Shown: positions 9,249-18,961, counted from the first letter of the stretch. The stretch is 64,000 nucleotides of DNA from Rugosimonospora acidiphila (GCF_039543385.1 NZ_BAABJQ010000003.1:372001-436000), one strand, 5' to 3'. The notes: generated by a model not told the origin, from the letters alone. Program-made: numbers and translations.

Positions 9249-9911
9249 ATGGCACGGACGTCAGGGAGCGTTGCGGACCAGACGCGGCAGCGGATCATCG
9301 AGGTCGCGCGTGACCTGTTCGTCGAGCGCGGTTACCAGGGCACTTCGGTGCGGGACATCTCCGAGCGCCTGGGCATGACCAAGGGGTCGATGTACTACCA
9401 CTTCGCGTCGAAGGATGAGCTGTTCGGCGCCCTGGTCACCCCGCTGGCCGAGGAGCTCGGCGCGTTCATCGCCGAGGCCGGCGCGACCGGGCGGGTGGGC
9501 CCGGGGCTGCTCGGCCGGCTGGTGGACCTGTTCGACCGGCAGTCCGGGATGCTGGGGCAACTGCTCGGCCGGCCGCCGGGGACCCCCGAATCGGGGCGCG
9601 AGCACCTGCTGCGGATCCGGATTCCGGCGTTGGCGCTGGCCCTGGCCGGGCGGGACGGGCCGGCGGCCATGCTGCGCGGCCGGTGCGCGCTGGGCGTCAT
9701 CGAGGCCGGGGTGCGTTCGGCGCGCCGGAATCCGGGCCCCTCCGCCTCGGGCCCGGCCTGCCCCGGTGGCCGCGGACCGGCCGGCCGCGCACCGGTCGGC
9801 TCCGGGCCCGATGCCGCGGCCGGCGCCCCGGTTCGCGGCCGGCTCAGCGAGGCGGACAGGCGGTACATCGTCGACGCGGCGCTGGCCGTGCTGTCGACAC
9901 CGGCGGGCTGA
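9249..9911 (+). CDS. TetR-family transcriptional regulator
   Basis: The 220-residue protein carries a canonical N-terminal TetR helix-turn-helix: TRQRIIEVARDLFVERGY, then TSVRDISERLGMTKGSMYYHFASKDEL. The ligand-binding half is unremarkable and ends with a Pro/Gly/Ala-rich insertion at about 165-195. An in-frame GTG at 9210 has a good AGAGGA site 4 bases upstream and could add 13 residues; the ATG at 9249 is the conventional family start. It is divergent from an MMPL transporter relic, so it probably once repressed that pump and may now be an orphan. Confidence 0.85.
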   Translation: MARTSGSVADQTRQRIIEVARDLFVERGYQGTSVRDISERLGMTKGSMYYHFASKDELFGALVTPLAEELGAFIAEAGATGRVGPGLLGRLVDLFDRQSGMLGQLLGRPPGTPESGREHLLRIRIPALALALAGRDGPAAMLRGRCALGVIEAGVRSARRNPGPSASGPACPGGRGPAGRAPVGSGPDAAAGAPVRGRLSEADRRYIVDAALAVLSTPAG

Positions 9912-9959
9912 GCCCCCGCCGCCACCGGGTGGCGGCAGGCCGACCCGGGTGGGCGGGAC

Positions 9960-10820
9960 TCAGCGCTTCAGCCCGGCGGACACCGCGTCGGCGAGGCTGG
10001 TGGTCGGCCGGCCGGCCAGCCGAGTCAGGTCGCCGCTGTCGGTGTCCAGCTCTCCCTTGGACAGCCCCACGTCCGCGTCGGCCATGGCCGTGGCGTAGCT
10101 ATCCGGCATGCCGCTGTTGATGAGGGCCTTGGCGTAGTCGTCGGGCGGCATGTCGCGGTACACGACCTCGGTGCCCGTCTGCCGGGAGATCTCGTCGGCC
10201 AGCTCGGTGAGCGTGAACGGCTCGTCGCCGCCCAGCTCGTACACCGCGTCGCCGGTACCGCTGCCGGCCAGCACCGACGCCGTGGCGGCGGCGTAGTCGG
10301 CCCGCCCGGCCGCGGCGACCCGGCCGTCGCCGGCCGCACCGATGATCACCCCGCTGTCCAGGATCTGGCCCATCCGCGAGGTGTAGTTCTCCACGTACCA
10401 GCTGTTGCGCAGGAACGCGAACGGTATCCGGCTTTCGCGGATCATGTCCTCGGTGGCCCGGTGTTCGGCGGCGAGTGGAACGTCGCTGCTGTCCGCGTGC
10501 AGGATGCTCGTATAGGCGATCTGCCGGATGTCGTGCGACAGCGCGGCGTCGATCACGTTGCGGTGCTGTTCGCGGCGGTGCCCCGCCTCGCTGGAGGAGA
10601 TCAGCAGCAGCCGGTCGGCGCCGAGGAAGGCGCGGCACAGCGTGTCCTGCTGGTCGTAGTCCGCCTGCCGCACCTGCAGCCCACGATCGGCGAGATCGGT
10701 CGCCTTCTGCGGATCCCCAACCGCCGCGATGATGTCCGAGGCGGGTACGCCCCGACCGAGCAGCTCGTCGATGACGAGCCGGCCGAGTGGCCCAGCGGCC
10801 CCGGTGATAGCGATGATCAC
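9960..10820 (-). CDS. NmrA-like NAD(P)-binding quinone reductase (QorB type)
   Basis: The 286-residue protein begins VIIAITGAAGPLGRLVIDELL, a Rossmann GxxGxxG fold, and matches the NmrA/QorB (quinone oxidoreductase 2) subgroup. That subgroup typically shows LLLISSSEAGHRREQHRNVIDAA and FLRNSWYVENYTS. The GTG at 10820 has GGGGGAG five bases upstream. An open frame extends to 11114, but the extra 98 residues are low-complexity and outside the fold. The expected activity is NADPH-dependent quinone reduction or redox sensing. Confidence 0.8.
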   Translation of the reverse strand: MIIAITGAAGPLGRLVIDELLGRGVPASDIIAAVGDPQKATDLADRGLQVRQADYDQQDTLCRAFLGADRLLLISSSEAGHRREQHRNVIDAALSHDIRQIAYTSILHADSSDVPLAAEHRATEDMIRESRIPFAFLRNSWYVENYTSRMGQILDSGVIIGAAGDGRVAAAGRADYAAATASVLAGSGTGDAVYELGGDEPFTLTELADEISRQTGTEVVYRDMPPDDYAKALINSGMPDSYATAMADADVGLSKGELDTDSGDLTRLAGRPTTSLADAVSAGLKR

Positions 10821-11255
10821 TTGCTCCCCCTGGCTCCTGGTTCCGGTTGCCGGGGTCTTACCCGAACCTGGGCCAACTATTTCGATGCCGCCGGCCCGAG
10901 CGGCGGGGAGCCGGCGGATCGGGCGGGAGGGCCGGACCCGTCCGAAACGGGATGATGTGCCCAAACGCCCCGCGCGACCGCCCGCCGCAACCGCGCCGCC
11001 GCCCGCCGCCCCGGGACCGGCGCCGCTCGTTTCCCCCGCCGGTTCCCGCCGATCACGCATTCGGAAATGAATTCGCCGCCGGTCGCCGATCAATCGGCCA
11101 GAAAGCGCCGCCAATGTCGCCGAGTGGTTGACGATCCGCTCGACTCGCCGTTACCGCGCGTATTAAAACCGCCGTATTCGCCGATGAGGCGTTCGGATCG
11201 TGCACGCTTATGCCATCATTGGACGCAGCAGTCCCCGAGCGACCCGGAGGCGAAT
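10821..11255. other. Intergenic region upstream of lsr2 with an AT-richer segment
   Basis: This 435-bp divergent region between the NmrA-like gene and lsr2 has no convincing gene. The half nearest lsr2 (about 11040-11240) is clearly poorer in G/C than the rest of the window, with stretches such as TATTAAAACC near 11160. It probably holds the lsr2 promoter. Lsr2 prefers AT-rich DNA, so autoregulation is possible, but no precise site can be defined by eye. Confidence 0.4.
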
Positions 11256-11603
11256 GTGGCCCGAAAAGTTCAAGTTCACCTGCTGGACGACATCGATGGC
11301 GCGCAGGCCGACGAAACCCTGAAGTTCGCGCTGGACGGCACCAACTACGAAATTGACCTCTCGACGCGGCATGCCGATAAGCTGCGCAAGTCTTTGGAGA
11401 AGTACGTGCAGTCCGCCCGGCGGGTGGGCCGCGGCCAGGTAGGTGCGGCCGGTCGGCTGAAGGCCACCGCGCCGGCCCGGTCGGATCGCGTGCAGAACCA
11501 GGCTATCCGCGATTGGGCCAGGCGCAAGGGAATGGACTTGAGCGAGCGGGGTCGCATTCCGCGGGCCGTCGTCGAGCAGTACGAGGTCGAGGCCGGCCGC
11601 TAG
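11256..11603 (+). CDS. lsr2: Lsr2 nucleoid-associated xenogeneic silencer
   Basis: Lsr2 is the actinobacterial H-NS analogue that bridges and silences AT-rich DNA. The 115-residue protein has the N-terminal dimerisation domain (KVQVHLLDDIDGAQADETLKF, DGTNYEIDLS) and the C-terminal DNA-binding domain IRDWARRKGMDLSERGRIP, with its RGR hook that enters the minor groove. A GTG at 11256 is preceded by GGAGG with 5 bases of spacing. The longer open frame from 11067 is not coding-like. Size and residues match the family throughout. Confidence 0.95.
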   Translation: MARKVQVHLLDDIDGAQADETLKFALDGTNYEIDLSTRHADKLRKSLEKYVQSARRVGRGQVGAAGRLKATAPARSDRVQNQAIRDWARRKGMDLSERGRIPRAVVEQYEVEAGR

Positions 11604-11832
11604 CCGCCGATCAACCGGACCGGTCCGCGACGCCCCCGGGGGTCGGCGTCGCCATTCGGATCGGCCCTCCGAATCACCGAGGCTATTGCGCGGACCCGGG
11701 CCCAGCTATCCGCGTACGGCCGGAGTTCCCCGCCTGAGGTGTGTGCTTGGGATAGCGGGCGTTACCCGCCGGTCAGGCGTGCCCGGATCCGGACCGGGCG
11801 CTACCGAATGGGCCGGCCGGGGCCCGTGCCGA

Positions 11833-12771
11833 TCAATGCGCGAGATCGGTCGGATCGGTGTTCGCGCCGCACAGCAGGATCCCGACCCGCTCGCCGGGCT
11901 CGGGGCGGTACGCGCCGGTGACGGCCGCCGCGACGGCGGCGGCAGCGGCGTGCTCGACGACCAGCCGGAACCGCTCCCACATCAGCCGGCGGGCCTCGAC
12001 AATGTCCCCGTCGGCGACCAGAACGCTGCGTACCTCGGTGTCGACCGCGACCCGGTAGGCGATCTCGCCGACGCGGCGGGCGCCCAGCGAGTCGGCGGCC
12101 ACCCCGGACACGTCGACATCGACCGGGTGCCCGGCGCGCAGCGCCGCGTGCAGGGTGGGGATGGTCTCCGGCTCCACGCCGACCACCCGGGCCCGGCCGG
12201 CCAGCGCCGCCGCGACGCCGGCCAGCAGGCCGCCGCCGCCCACCGCGAGGATCACCGTGTCCAGCCCGTCGATCTGGTCGAGCATCTCCAGCGCCACGGT
12301 GCCCTGGCCGGCGCAGATCTCCGGCTGGTCGTACGCGTGGCAGAACAGCGCACCGGTCTGCGCCGCCCGCGCGAGGGCCGCCTCGTTGGCCTCGGCGTAC
12401 TCGTCGCCGACCTGGCGTACCTCGGCGCCCAGCGCCTTCAGCTTGGTGACCTTGTGGGCGGGCGCGGTGAGCGGCACGTACACCTCGGCGGGCACGCCCA
12501 GGGTCCCGGCCGCGTACGCCACCGCGAGGCCGGCGTTGCCGCCGGACGCCGTCACCACGCCGGCGCCCAGGCCACCGGTTTCGGCGGCGGCCAGCACCCG
12601 GTTGAACGCGCCGCGGGCCTTGAACGAGCCGGTGTGCTGCAGGTGTTCCAGCTTGAGCCAGGCCGGGCCGGCCAGGCCGAGGTCCGCGCCCCCGACGGGG
12701 GCGACCGGGGTGCGCCGCACCCGCCCGTCGATGCGCCGCGTGGCGGCCTCGACGTCCGCAAGCCCGATCAT
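11833..12771 (-). CDS. PLP-dependent threonine/serine dehydratase-like enzyme
   Basis: This fold-type II PLP enzyme of 312 residues carries the Schiff-base lysine in GSFKARGAFNR at about residue 47-57, the cofactor-binding loop TASGGNAGLAVAYAAG and the glycine-rich phosphate loop VGGGGLLAG. It lacks the C-terminal ACT regulatory domain of biosynthetic IlvA, so a catabolic threonine/serine dehydratase or a serine racemase-like role is more likely. The ATG at 12771 has GGGA upstream. The following ~280 bp to the GH15 gene are extremely GC-rich, with no gene seen. Confidence 0.85.
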   Translation of the reverse strand: MIGLADVEAATRRIDGRVRRTPVAPVGGADLGLAGPAWLKLEHLQHTGSFKARGAFNRVLAAAETGGLGAGVVTASGGNAGLAVAYAAGTLGVPAEVYVPLTAPAHKVTKLKALGAEVRQVGDEYAEANEAALARAAQTGALFCHAYDQPEICAGQGTVALEMLDQIDGLDTVILAVGGGGLLAGVAAALAGRARVVGVEPETIPTLHAALRAGHPVDVDVSGVAADSLGARRVGEIAYRVAVDTEVRSVLVADGDIVEARRLMWERFRLVVEHAAAAAVAAAVTGAYRPEPGERVGILLCGANTDPTDLAH

Positions 12772-13050
12772 TCCCAGCCTCCCCGCATCCGTCCGCCGGC
12801 CCACCACCGGGCCGGGAACGAACCTACCCCGCCGGCCCGCCGGCACCCCCGCCGGTGGCCGCCCCGGCCCGCCCCGCCCGCGCCGCGAGGGCGGCACCCC
12901 GGGCGGGCCGGCCTGGCGACACCGCGGGGCCCGGGCCCCGCCGGATCGGCGGCACCCGGGCCTTGTCAGACGCGGGCCGGCAAACCCCGGGCCCCGCGGC
13001 GGAGACCCCGCGGAGGAGTCCCGGCGGTGCGGGCCCGGCGGCGGTCTGGC

Positions 13051-16000
13051 TCAGGGCACCGTCACCCCGTGCAGGGTCGGCGGCCCGACGGTCGGGTCCA
13101 GCTCGCCGGCCTGGTCCACGCCCGGCGGCGTGAGCGTGTCCATCACCTTGGGCGCCGTGCCCGGGTCGATGCCGCAGACCGGTGAGGTGCCGCCCGCCGC
13201 GCACAGCCCGAACTGATACGGCTGCGGGGTGGCCGCGAAGCCTCGCGCCTGGTCGGCGCTGAACCCGTCCTGCCCGTGCAGCGCGACCGTGAACACCCAA
13301 CCGCTGGTGGGGTGACCCAGGGCGGCGGACGGCACGGCGATCAGGATCGAGCCGGTGGCCTGGTTGGCGGTGACCGAGACGGTACCGAGGCCGTGCCCGG
13401 CCGTGTCGACGAAGGCCGGGTCGGCGAAGCCCTGCACCTCGATCCGGCTGGACCAGGCCGAGTCGGCGGCCACCCCGTAGCCGCGCGACGGGTACGGCGC
13501 GGCGGTGGAGGAGGCCGTGGCGCCCGGGTCGCGCACGTACACGTCGAGCAACTGGGCGCCCAGCGGCGAGCCGAAGGTCGGGGTCAGGTCGCGCAGTTGG
13601 GCGCGCAGGTAGATGGTCGCCCCGGCGTCGATGACCTGGAACTGTCGGAGGTCGAAGGCCCCGTCATGGAAGTCGGCGGCGGTCGGGTACGTGTAGCTGC
13701 CCGGCCCGTGATCGTCGCCGGCCGGGTCGTCGGCGGACAGCACCGCGGTGCCGGGCAGCGCGCTGGACACCACGCCGACGCGGGCGTACCCGGTCGCCCC
13801 GCCCAGCGACGCCGCCGCGGTCAGCACGTTGGTGCCGAAGCCGACCGGTACCGTCGCGGAGAAGTCGCCGTGCCGGTCGGCGGTGGCCGACGCGACGGTG
13901 GTGGCGGCGCCGATGTCGGTCGGCGTGGCGGCCACCGACACCCGCGCGCCCGCCGCGGTGCGGCCGGTGACGCGCACCGTGCCGGCGCCGGTGGTCGAGC
14001 CGTCGGCGGGGCCGGTGACGGTCAGCGGCAGGGCCGCCGGGGCCTGGTGCGTCACGTACCGGTCGCGCACCACGGCCGGCTGCTCCACCGGCCGGTCCCC
14101 GCCTTTCGCCCGGTCTGGCTCGGCGCGCCCCACGCCGTGCGACGACCCGGACCCGTCGCCGGACAGTGACAGGATCAGCCGCAGCTCCTGGGCCTGCGCC
14201 CAGGTCAGCGGGGAGGCCGAGCCGGCGGCGTGCCCGGTGGTGAACCCGATCGACGCGGTCGCCGGGTCGGTGCCGTACGGCGACGCCGGCAGGTTCGGGT
14301 CCTCCCAGACCTGCTCGGGCACCAGGCCCACCCCGGACGAGCCGTCGATCATCCGGTTCAGCTGGGCCCGGGCCCCGGCCCGGTCGCCGGACTGCAGCTG
14401 CTGCTCGCCGCGCTCCCCGGACAGCACCGGCCACGGGTGCCCGGAGCCGGCGTTGCCGGTCGGCCAGGGCTGGCCGTCGACCGGGCAGCCGGTCGGGTCG
14501 GGCGTGTAGCAGTCGCCGTACCCGTCCTCGCTGCCGGCGGTCGAGGTGCCGTACCGGTACTCGCCCTGCGGGCGGCCGATGACCTGATCGACGATGGGTA
14601 GCGAGCGCCGCACGTCGGGGTCGTCGGCGGGCAGGATGCCCAGCCGGGTCAGCTCCAGGAAGCCGGCGTCGACCACCGCGCGCTGGTCGGCGGTGACGCT
14701 GCCGTTGCCGAGGTTGTACTCGACGGCGGCGTCGGGGTCGCCGGTCTTGGACAGCCGGATGAAGTAACGGCCGTCGCCGTACGGGCCGGTGCTGGTGACC
14801 GTCCAATCCTTCACCGAGCGCTGGAACGCGTCGGCGGTGGACCGGTACACCCGGGCGGCGTCCGGGTCGTGCTGGACGTCGGCGATGGCGCCGGCCGCGA
14901 CCAGTCCGGCGATCTCGGCGGCGATGGTCGAGGGGGAGTAGCCGCTCTGTTCCTCCCAGCGCTCGCTGCCGAACGAGGGCCCGTGCGCGACCACGAAGTC
15001 GGCGGCCCGGCGGATGCCCGGCCAGAGCGAGGCGTCACCGGCCAGCCCCGCCTGCCAGGCCATCAGGATCGGGTACGACGACTCGTCGAGCTGGTCGCCG
15101 CCGGTGTCCGGCGCGGTCTCGCCGTTGAGCAGGGAGTTGCGCGGGAACCGGCCGTCGGCCAGCTGCTGGCTGCCGAACAGGAAGCGCACCGTGTCCCGGG
15201 CGGTGGCCAGGTCGCCGTCGGCGAGCAGGCCGGTGAACGCCTCGTACAGGTCGCGGGAGAACACCTCCCGGTAGGAGCCGAAGTAGACCGGGGAGCCATT
15301 GGGGGTGTCACCGGCGCTGACCGCCTGGCCCCAGGGGCTGGCCAGGGAGGCGACCACCGCACCCGGGAAGGTCTTGTCCTCGCTGGCCTTGAGCACGTTC
15401 GCCGACAGCCAGTACGCGTCGGCCCAGCCGGCCGGCCGGCGCAGCTTGGCGTCGTACCCGCGCCAGCCGTCCCGGTACTTGGCGTAGGTGGCGTCGAACG
15501 GCCGGCGCAGCGCCGCGCCCGCGGTGGCGACGGCGCCGCCCGCGTCCCGGCCGAAGCCCAACGCCAGCGTGGCGGCGCCGGAGCGCAGGTCCAGCCGTGC
15601 GGTGGACACCACGTTGCCGTCGCTGGCGGCCGGGTCGTCGGCGGTCAGCCGGCCGGCGGCGTCCAGCTGGGCCAGCCCGTCGCTGCCGGTGCCGACGAAC
15701 CCGGTCGTGCCGGCGAGGAACGGCCGGTCGGCCCGCAGTGCGAGGGCGTTCGGCACCGCGTAGTCCCGGTTGGTCGCGTTGGTGACGGTGTTCGGGTCGG
15801 TGGCCACCAGCGCGGTGGTGGCCGGGTCGATGCTCGCGTCGTCGGCACCGCCGTTGGTCGCGCCCCCGCCCCCGTTGCCGTTGACGCTCGGGTCCAGCCG
15901 GACGTAGAGCTTGAGCGGGCCGGCGCCGCGCGCGGGCAGCAGCCGTACCCGGACCACCACGGCGTCCCGGTCGGGGTCGGTGACGTAGTCGGTGACCAGC

Positions 16001-16377
16001 CGGTACCTGCCGTTGTGGGCGGTGCTGGTGACCTCGCACGCCATCCCGGTGGAGTCCAGCGAGCGGACCGTGTAGCTGGTGTCGCGCGACTGCAGGTCGG
16101 TGAACCCGGTGCCGGTGACCACGAACTGCATGCTCTCGACGTTGGTGTTGTCGATGGTCGGGCTGTACACGTCGGACAGCACGCCGCCGGCCACTGTGTA
16201 CCAGACCTTGGAGGAGCGCCCGGCCGACGTGCCCAGGCAGTCCTTGCGGGCCAGGTCGAAGTGGGACAGGGTGCCCGGCCCGGCGGGTGCCGCGGCGGAC
16301 GCCGGCGCGATCGCGATCGCGGGGCCGGCAACGACGACGCCGGCAAGGACGATGCCGGCCAACGGGGCGCGTCTCAT
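13051..16377 (-). CDS. Secreted GH15 glucoamylase/glucodextranase with C-terminal modules
   Basis: The enzyme releases glucose from alpha-glucans or isomaltodextrins outside the cell. The 1108-residue protein starts with a signal peptide (MRRAPLAGIVLAG..., cleavage probably after ASAAAPA). It is followed by the GH15 N-terminal beta-sandwich and an (alpha/alpha)6 barrel, with catalytic acid candidates in QLDESSYPILMAW and VPEQVWED. After about residue 690 comes a Gly/Ser/charged linker, then an Ig-like/bacterial filament-type module, and a C-terminal domain resembling the glucodextranase C domain (DOMON-like, YTYPTAADFHDGAFDLRQFQV). The ATG is chosen by the signal peptide; no strong ribosome site is present. 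Glucodextranase and glucoamylase cannot be separated without modelling. Confidence 0.85.
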   Translation of the reverse strand: MRRAPLAGIVLAGVVVAGPAIAIAPASAAAPAGPGTLSHFDLARKDCLGTSAGRSSKVWYTVAGGVLSDVYSPTIDNTNVESMQFVVTGTGFTDLQSRDTSYTVRSLDSTGMACEVTSTAHNGRYRLVTDYVTDPDRDAVVVRVRLLPARGAGPLKLYVRLDPSVNGNGGGGATNGGADDASIDPATTALVATDPNTVTNATNRDYAVPNALALRADRPFLAGTTGFVGTGSDGLAQLDAAGRLTADDPAASDGNVVSTARLDLRSGAATLALGFGRDAGGAVATAGAALRRPFDATYAKYRDGWRGYDAKLRRPAGWADAYWLSANVLKASEDKTFPGAVVASLASPWGQAVSAGDTPNGSPVYFGSYREVFSRDLYEAFTGLLADGDLATARDTVRFLFGSQQLADGRFPRNSLLNGETAPDTGGDQLDESSYPILMAWQAGLAGDASLWPGIRRAADFVVAHGPSFGSERWEEQSGYSPSTIAAEIAGLVAAGAIADVQHDPDAARVYRSTADAFQRSVKDWTVTSTGPYGDGRYFIRLSKTGDPDAAVEYNLGNGSVTADQRAVVDAGFLELTRLGILPADDPDVRRSLPIVDQVIGRPQGEYRYGTSTAGSEDGYGDCYTPDPTGCPVDGQPWPTGNAGSGHPWPVLSGERGEQQLQSGDRAGARAQLNRMIDGSSGVGLVPEQVWEDPNLPASPYGTDPATASIGFTTGHAAGSASPLTWAQAQELRLILSLSGDGSGSSHGVGRAEPDRAKGGDRPVEQPAVVRDRYVTHQAPAALPLTVTGPADGSTTGAGTVRVTGRTAAGARVSVAATPTDIGAATTVASATADRHGDFSATVPVGFGTNVLTAAASLGGATGYARVGVVSSALPGTAVLSADDPAGDDHGPGSYTYPTAADFHDGAFDLRQFQVIDAGATIYLRAQLRDLTPTFGSPLGAQLLDVYVRDPGATASSTAAPYPSRGYGVAADSAWSSRIEVQGFADPAFVDTAGHGLGTVSVTANQATGSILIAVPSAALGHPTSGWVFTVALHGQDGFSADQARGFAATPQPYQFGLCAAGGTSPVCGIDPGTAPKVMDTLTPPGVDQAGELDPTVGPPTLHGVTVP

Positions 16378-16591
16378 GGCGGCATTCGAGCACGTTGTTC
16401 GATGCCTGGCAATATCACGGAGGGGGTCGGTCTCACTCCGGCGAGGTGATGACCGCTCACCCCGCCCCGCCGCACGATCGATGAGCGGTGCCGTGACCTG
16501 CCGCGTCGTGACCCGGCCCGCCGTGATCCACCCGCCGTGACCCGACCCTCCGCGGGGTCCGGCCGGCGATCGGAGAGAGGGGACAGAGCGG

Positions 16592-17146
16592 ATGACCACG
16601 CCGTTGCAGGTGTCGCCGGCCCGGCTGACCGTGCCGGTCCAGGAGTACGACCACGTGTGCGGTCCGGACCAGGCGGCCGTGACCCTGGTCGAGTACGGCG
16701 ACTACCAGTGCCCGTACTGCGCGGCGGCCCACCCGATCATCAACGACCTGCTGCGCGAGCGACCCGAGACGCTACGGTTCGCCTTCCGCCACTTCCCGCT
16801 CACCAACGTCCACCCGTACTCGGAGATGGCGGCCGAGACCGCGGAGGCGGCCGGGGTCCGGGACCGGTTCTGGCAGATGCACGCCTGGCTCTACGAGCAC
16901 CAGAATCAATTCCAGCCGGCGTTCGTGGCCACCGCGGTCGACCAGGTCGGGCTGCCGGGTGACACGGTGGCCCGGGAGGTCAACGAGCACCTGTACCTGG
17001 ATCGCGTCCAGCGCGACTTCGCCGGCGGGATCCGTAGCGGCGTCAACGGCACCCCGTCGTTCTTCATCAACGGGATCCGCCACGACGGTGGGTACACGCT
17101 GGGCGAGCTGATCGAGGCGGTCGACTCGGCGGCCGGCCGGGACTGA
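16592..17146 (+). CDS. DsbA-family thioredoxin-fold protein
   Basis: The 184-residue protein has a CPYC redox motif in VEYGDYQCPYCAAAHP near residue 50 and the cis-proline segment GVNGTPSFFINGIRH near 150, the pattern of DsbA/FrnE-like oxidoreductases. No signal peptide or lipid anchor is visible, so it probably works in the cytoplasm. Similar proteins often begin with the short leader seen here before a DHVCGPDQAAVTLVEYGD block. GGAGAGAGG-type purines precede the ATG. Confidence 0.85.
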   Translation: MTTPLQVSPARLTVPVQEYDHVCGPDQAAVTLVEYGDYQCPYCAAAHPIINDLLRERPETLRFAFRHFPLTNVHPYSEMAAETAEAAGVRDRFWQMHAWLYEHQNQFQPAFVATAVDQVGLPGDTVAREVNEHLYLDRVQRDFAGGIRSGVNGTPSFFINGIRHDGGYTLGELIEAVDSAAGRD

Positions 17147-17267
17147 CCCCGTCCGCCGCCCCTACCGCCGGGCACTGTTTCTTACCCGCCCGTTCCTACC
17201 CGCCGGCCGCCGTCCGCACCGCCGGTCGGGGAGACCTGCCGCGAGAGCCCTGCCGCCGGTGGCGGCT

Positions 17268-18140
17268 TCACCGCGGGTCGAGCACGCCGGTGCCGGCCAC
17301 CTCCGTCAGCGCCGCGATGTGCTCGTCGACCGTGCGCAGGCCGGCCTTCATCGTGTTGACGGCCACGTGGGTGGCGCCGGCGTCGCGCCACTGCGCGGCG
17401 GCCCGGGCCACCGCTTCGGCGCCGCCGTGCCCGTAGTGGATCCGGCCCTCCATGCCCAGCGCGGCCGGGTCGCGTCCGGCCTCGGTGGCGGCCCGCTCGA
17501 TGATCTGCCTGGCCTCGTCCAGCTCCGGCCCCGGCTGGACCTGCGGCAGCCACCCGTCGGCGAGCCGGCCGACCCGGCGGTACGCGGCGGGGGACTGTGC
17601 CCCGAACCAGATCGGGATGGGCCGCTGCACCGGCAGCGGGGCGATCCCCGCGCCGGTGACCGTGTCGTACCGTCCGGTGAAGGTGACGCTGCGCTCGGTC
17701 CACAGCCGGCGCAGCAGCCCGACCTGCTCGGCCAGCCGCCGGCCGCGCTGGGAGAAGTCCTGGCCGAGCGCCTCGTACTCGACGGCGTTCCAGCCGATGC
17801 CCACGCCCAGCCGCAGCCGGCCCCCGGTGAGCAGGTCGACCTGTGCGGCCTGCTTGGCGACCAGCGCGGTCTGCCGCTGGGGCAGGATGATGACGCCGGT
17901 GATCAGGTCCAGTGAGCTGATCGCGGCCAGGTAGCCGTAGAGCACCATCGGCTCGTGGAAGGTGGTGTCCACGTCGTACACCCCCGACCAGCCCGGATGC
18001 GCCGCCGGATCGGCGCCGACCACGTGGTCGTAGGCCATCAGGTGCCGGTAGCCGAGGTCCTCGGCGGCGGCCACATAGGCGCGGATCGCGCCAGGATCGG
18101 AACCGATCTCGGTCTGGGGAAAGACGACGCCGACTCGCAC
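17268..18140 (-). CDS. LLM-class F420-dependent oxidoreductase
   Basis: The 290-residue protein belongs to the luciferase-like TIM-barrel family. It begins MRVGVVFPQTEIGSDPGAIR and contains the family blocks RLRLGVGIGWNAVEYEALG, PIPIWFGAQSPAAYRRVGRLADGW and a final ATHVAVNTM. These match TIGR03619-like actinobacterial F420-dependent enzymes rather than FMN luciferases. The substrate is unknown. It starts at GTG and is convergent with the DsbA-like gene. Confidence 0.85.
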   Translation of the reverse strand: MRVGVVFPQTEIGSDPGAIRAYVAAAEDLGYRHLMAYDHVVGADPAAHPGWSGVYDVDTTFHEPMVLYGYLAAISSLDLITGVIILPQRQTALVAKQAAQVDLLTGGRLRLGVGIGWNAVEYEALGQDFSQRGRRLAEQVGLLRRLWTERSVTFTGRYDTVTGAGIAPLPVQRPIPIWFGAQSPAAYRRVGRLADGWLPQVQPGPELDEARQIIERAATEAGRDPAALGMEGRIHYGHGGAEAVARAAAQWRDAGATHVAVNTMKAGLRTVDEHIAALTEVAGTGVLDPR

Positions 18141-18290
18141 CCGGTCAACCCTACCGGCCGGGCCCCGTCCCGCCCGCCGGCCGCCACGCCGAACGTCGGG
18201 CGCTCATCGTGATTAGGGCGCTACCTGGGGTGATGGTGAAAACCGGTCGCGCCGGCAGCGCCCCTGGCCGGACGGCCTGTCGGGGTCCGA

Positions 18291-18296
18291 TATAGT
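18291..18296 (+). promoter_or_regulatory. Candidate -10 element of the phosphatidyltransferase/DUF881 operon
   Basis: TATAGT is a good actinobacterial -10 hexamer in an otherwise GC-rich leader, about 42-57 bases before the possible start codons. No clear -35 is seen at the usual spacing, so this is a weak call. Confidence 0.35.
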
Positions 18297-18337
18297 GGCC
18301 CGGCACTGGAAGCGTCATCGCGAGTGGGCCGGGGGGA

Positions 18338-18961
18338 GTGCGTGCTCTGGTGATGACCTCTGAGGTGACCAATCGGATCTGGACCGTGCCGAACGTCATC
18401 AGTTTCGCGCGGTTGCTCGGCGTGCCCCTGTTCCTGTACCTGTTCCTCGGCACCTCACACGAGGTCACCGCCGTGGTGGTGCTCGCGGTCGGCGGCAGCA
18501 GCGACTGGATCGACGGCTACCTGGCCCGCAGGCTGAACCAGGTCAGCCGGCTCGGCGCGCTGCTCGATCCGGTGGCCGACCGGCTCTACATTCTCGCCAC
18601 GCTGTTCGCGCTGACCGCACGCCACGTGGTTCCGTGGTGGTTCACCGCCGCGCTGCTGCTGCGCGAGCTGGTCCTGCTGGTCTTCCTGCTTGTTCTGCGC
18701 CGCTACGGGTATGAACCGCTGCCGGTGCACTATTTGGGGAAGACCGCGACCTTCATCCTGCTCTTCGCGTTCCCGGTGCTGCTGCTGGCCCACGCCAGCG
18801 CGGGCGCGGCGCACGTGGCGTGGCCCGCCGGCTGGGCCCTGGCCTGGTGGGGTCTGGTGCTGTACTGGGCCGCCGCGGCGCTGTACGTCATCCAGGCGTC
18901 TGGCCTGGTCCGCGCCGCCCGACGGGGCAACGCCGCGACGCGCCCGACGGCGGTTGTGTGA
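18338..18961 (+). CDS. CDP-alcohol phosphatidyltransferase (Rv1822/pgsA2-like)
   Basis: This integral membrane enzyme joins a CDP-activated lipid with an alcohol phosphate. The signature D-x3-DG-x2-AR-x8-G-x3-D-x3-D appears as SDWIDGYLARR, then QVSRLGALLDPVAD, around residues 52-80, within about six hydrophobic helices. Placement before a DUF881/small-basic-protein/DUF881/gcvH run is the M. tuberculosis Rv1822-1826 order, where this gene is annotated as pgsA2. The start may be GTG 18338, GTG 18350 or ATG 18353; a GGGGGG stretch at 18331-18336 favours the later ones. It ends in a GTGA overlap with the next gene. The phospholipid product cannot be stated. Confidence 0.85.
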   Translation: MRALVMTSEVTNRIWTVPNVISFARLLGVPLFLYLFLGTSHEVTAVVVLAVGGSSDWIDGYLARRLNQVSRLGALLDPVADRLYILATLFALTARHVVPWWFTAALLLRELVLLVFLLVLRRYGYEPLPVHYLGKTATFILLFAFPVLLLAHASAGAAHVAWPAGWALAWWGLVLYWAAAALYVIQASGLVRAARRGNAATRPTAVV

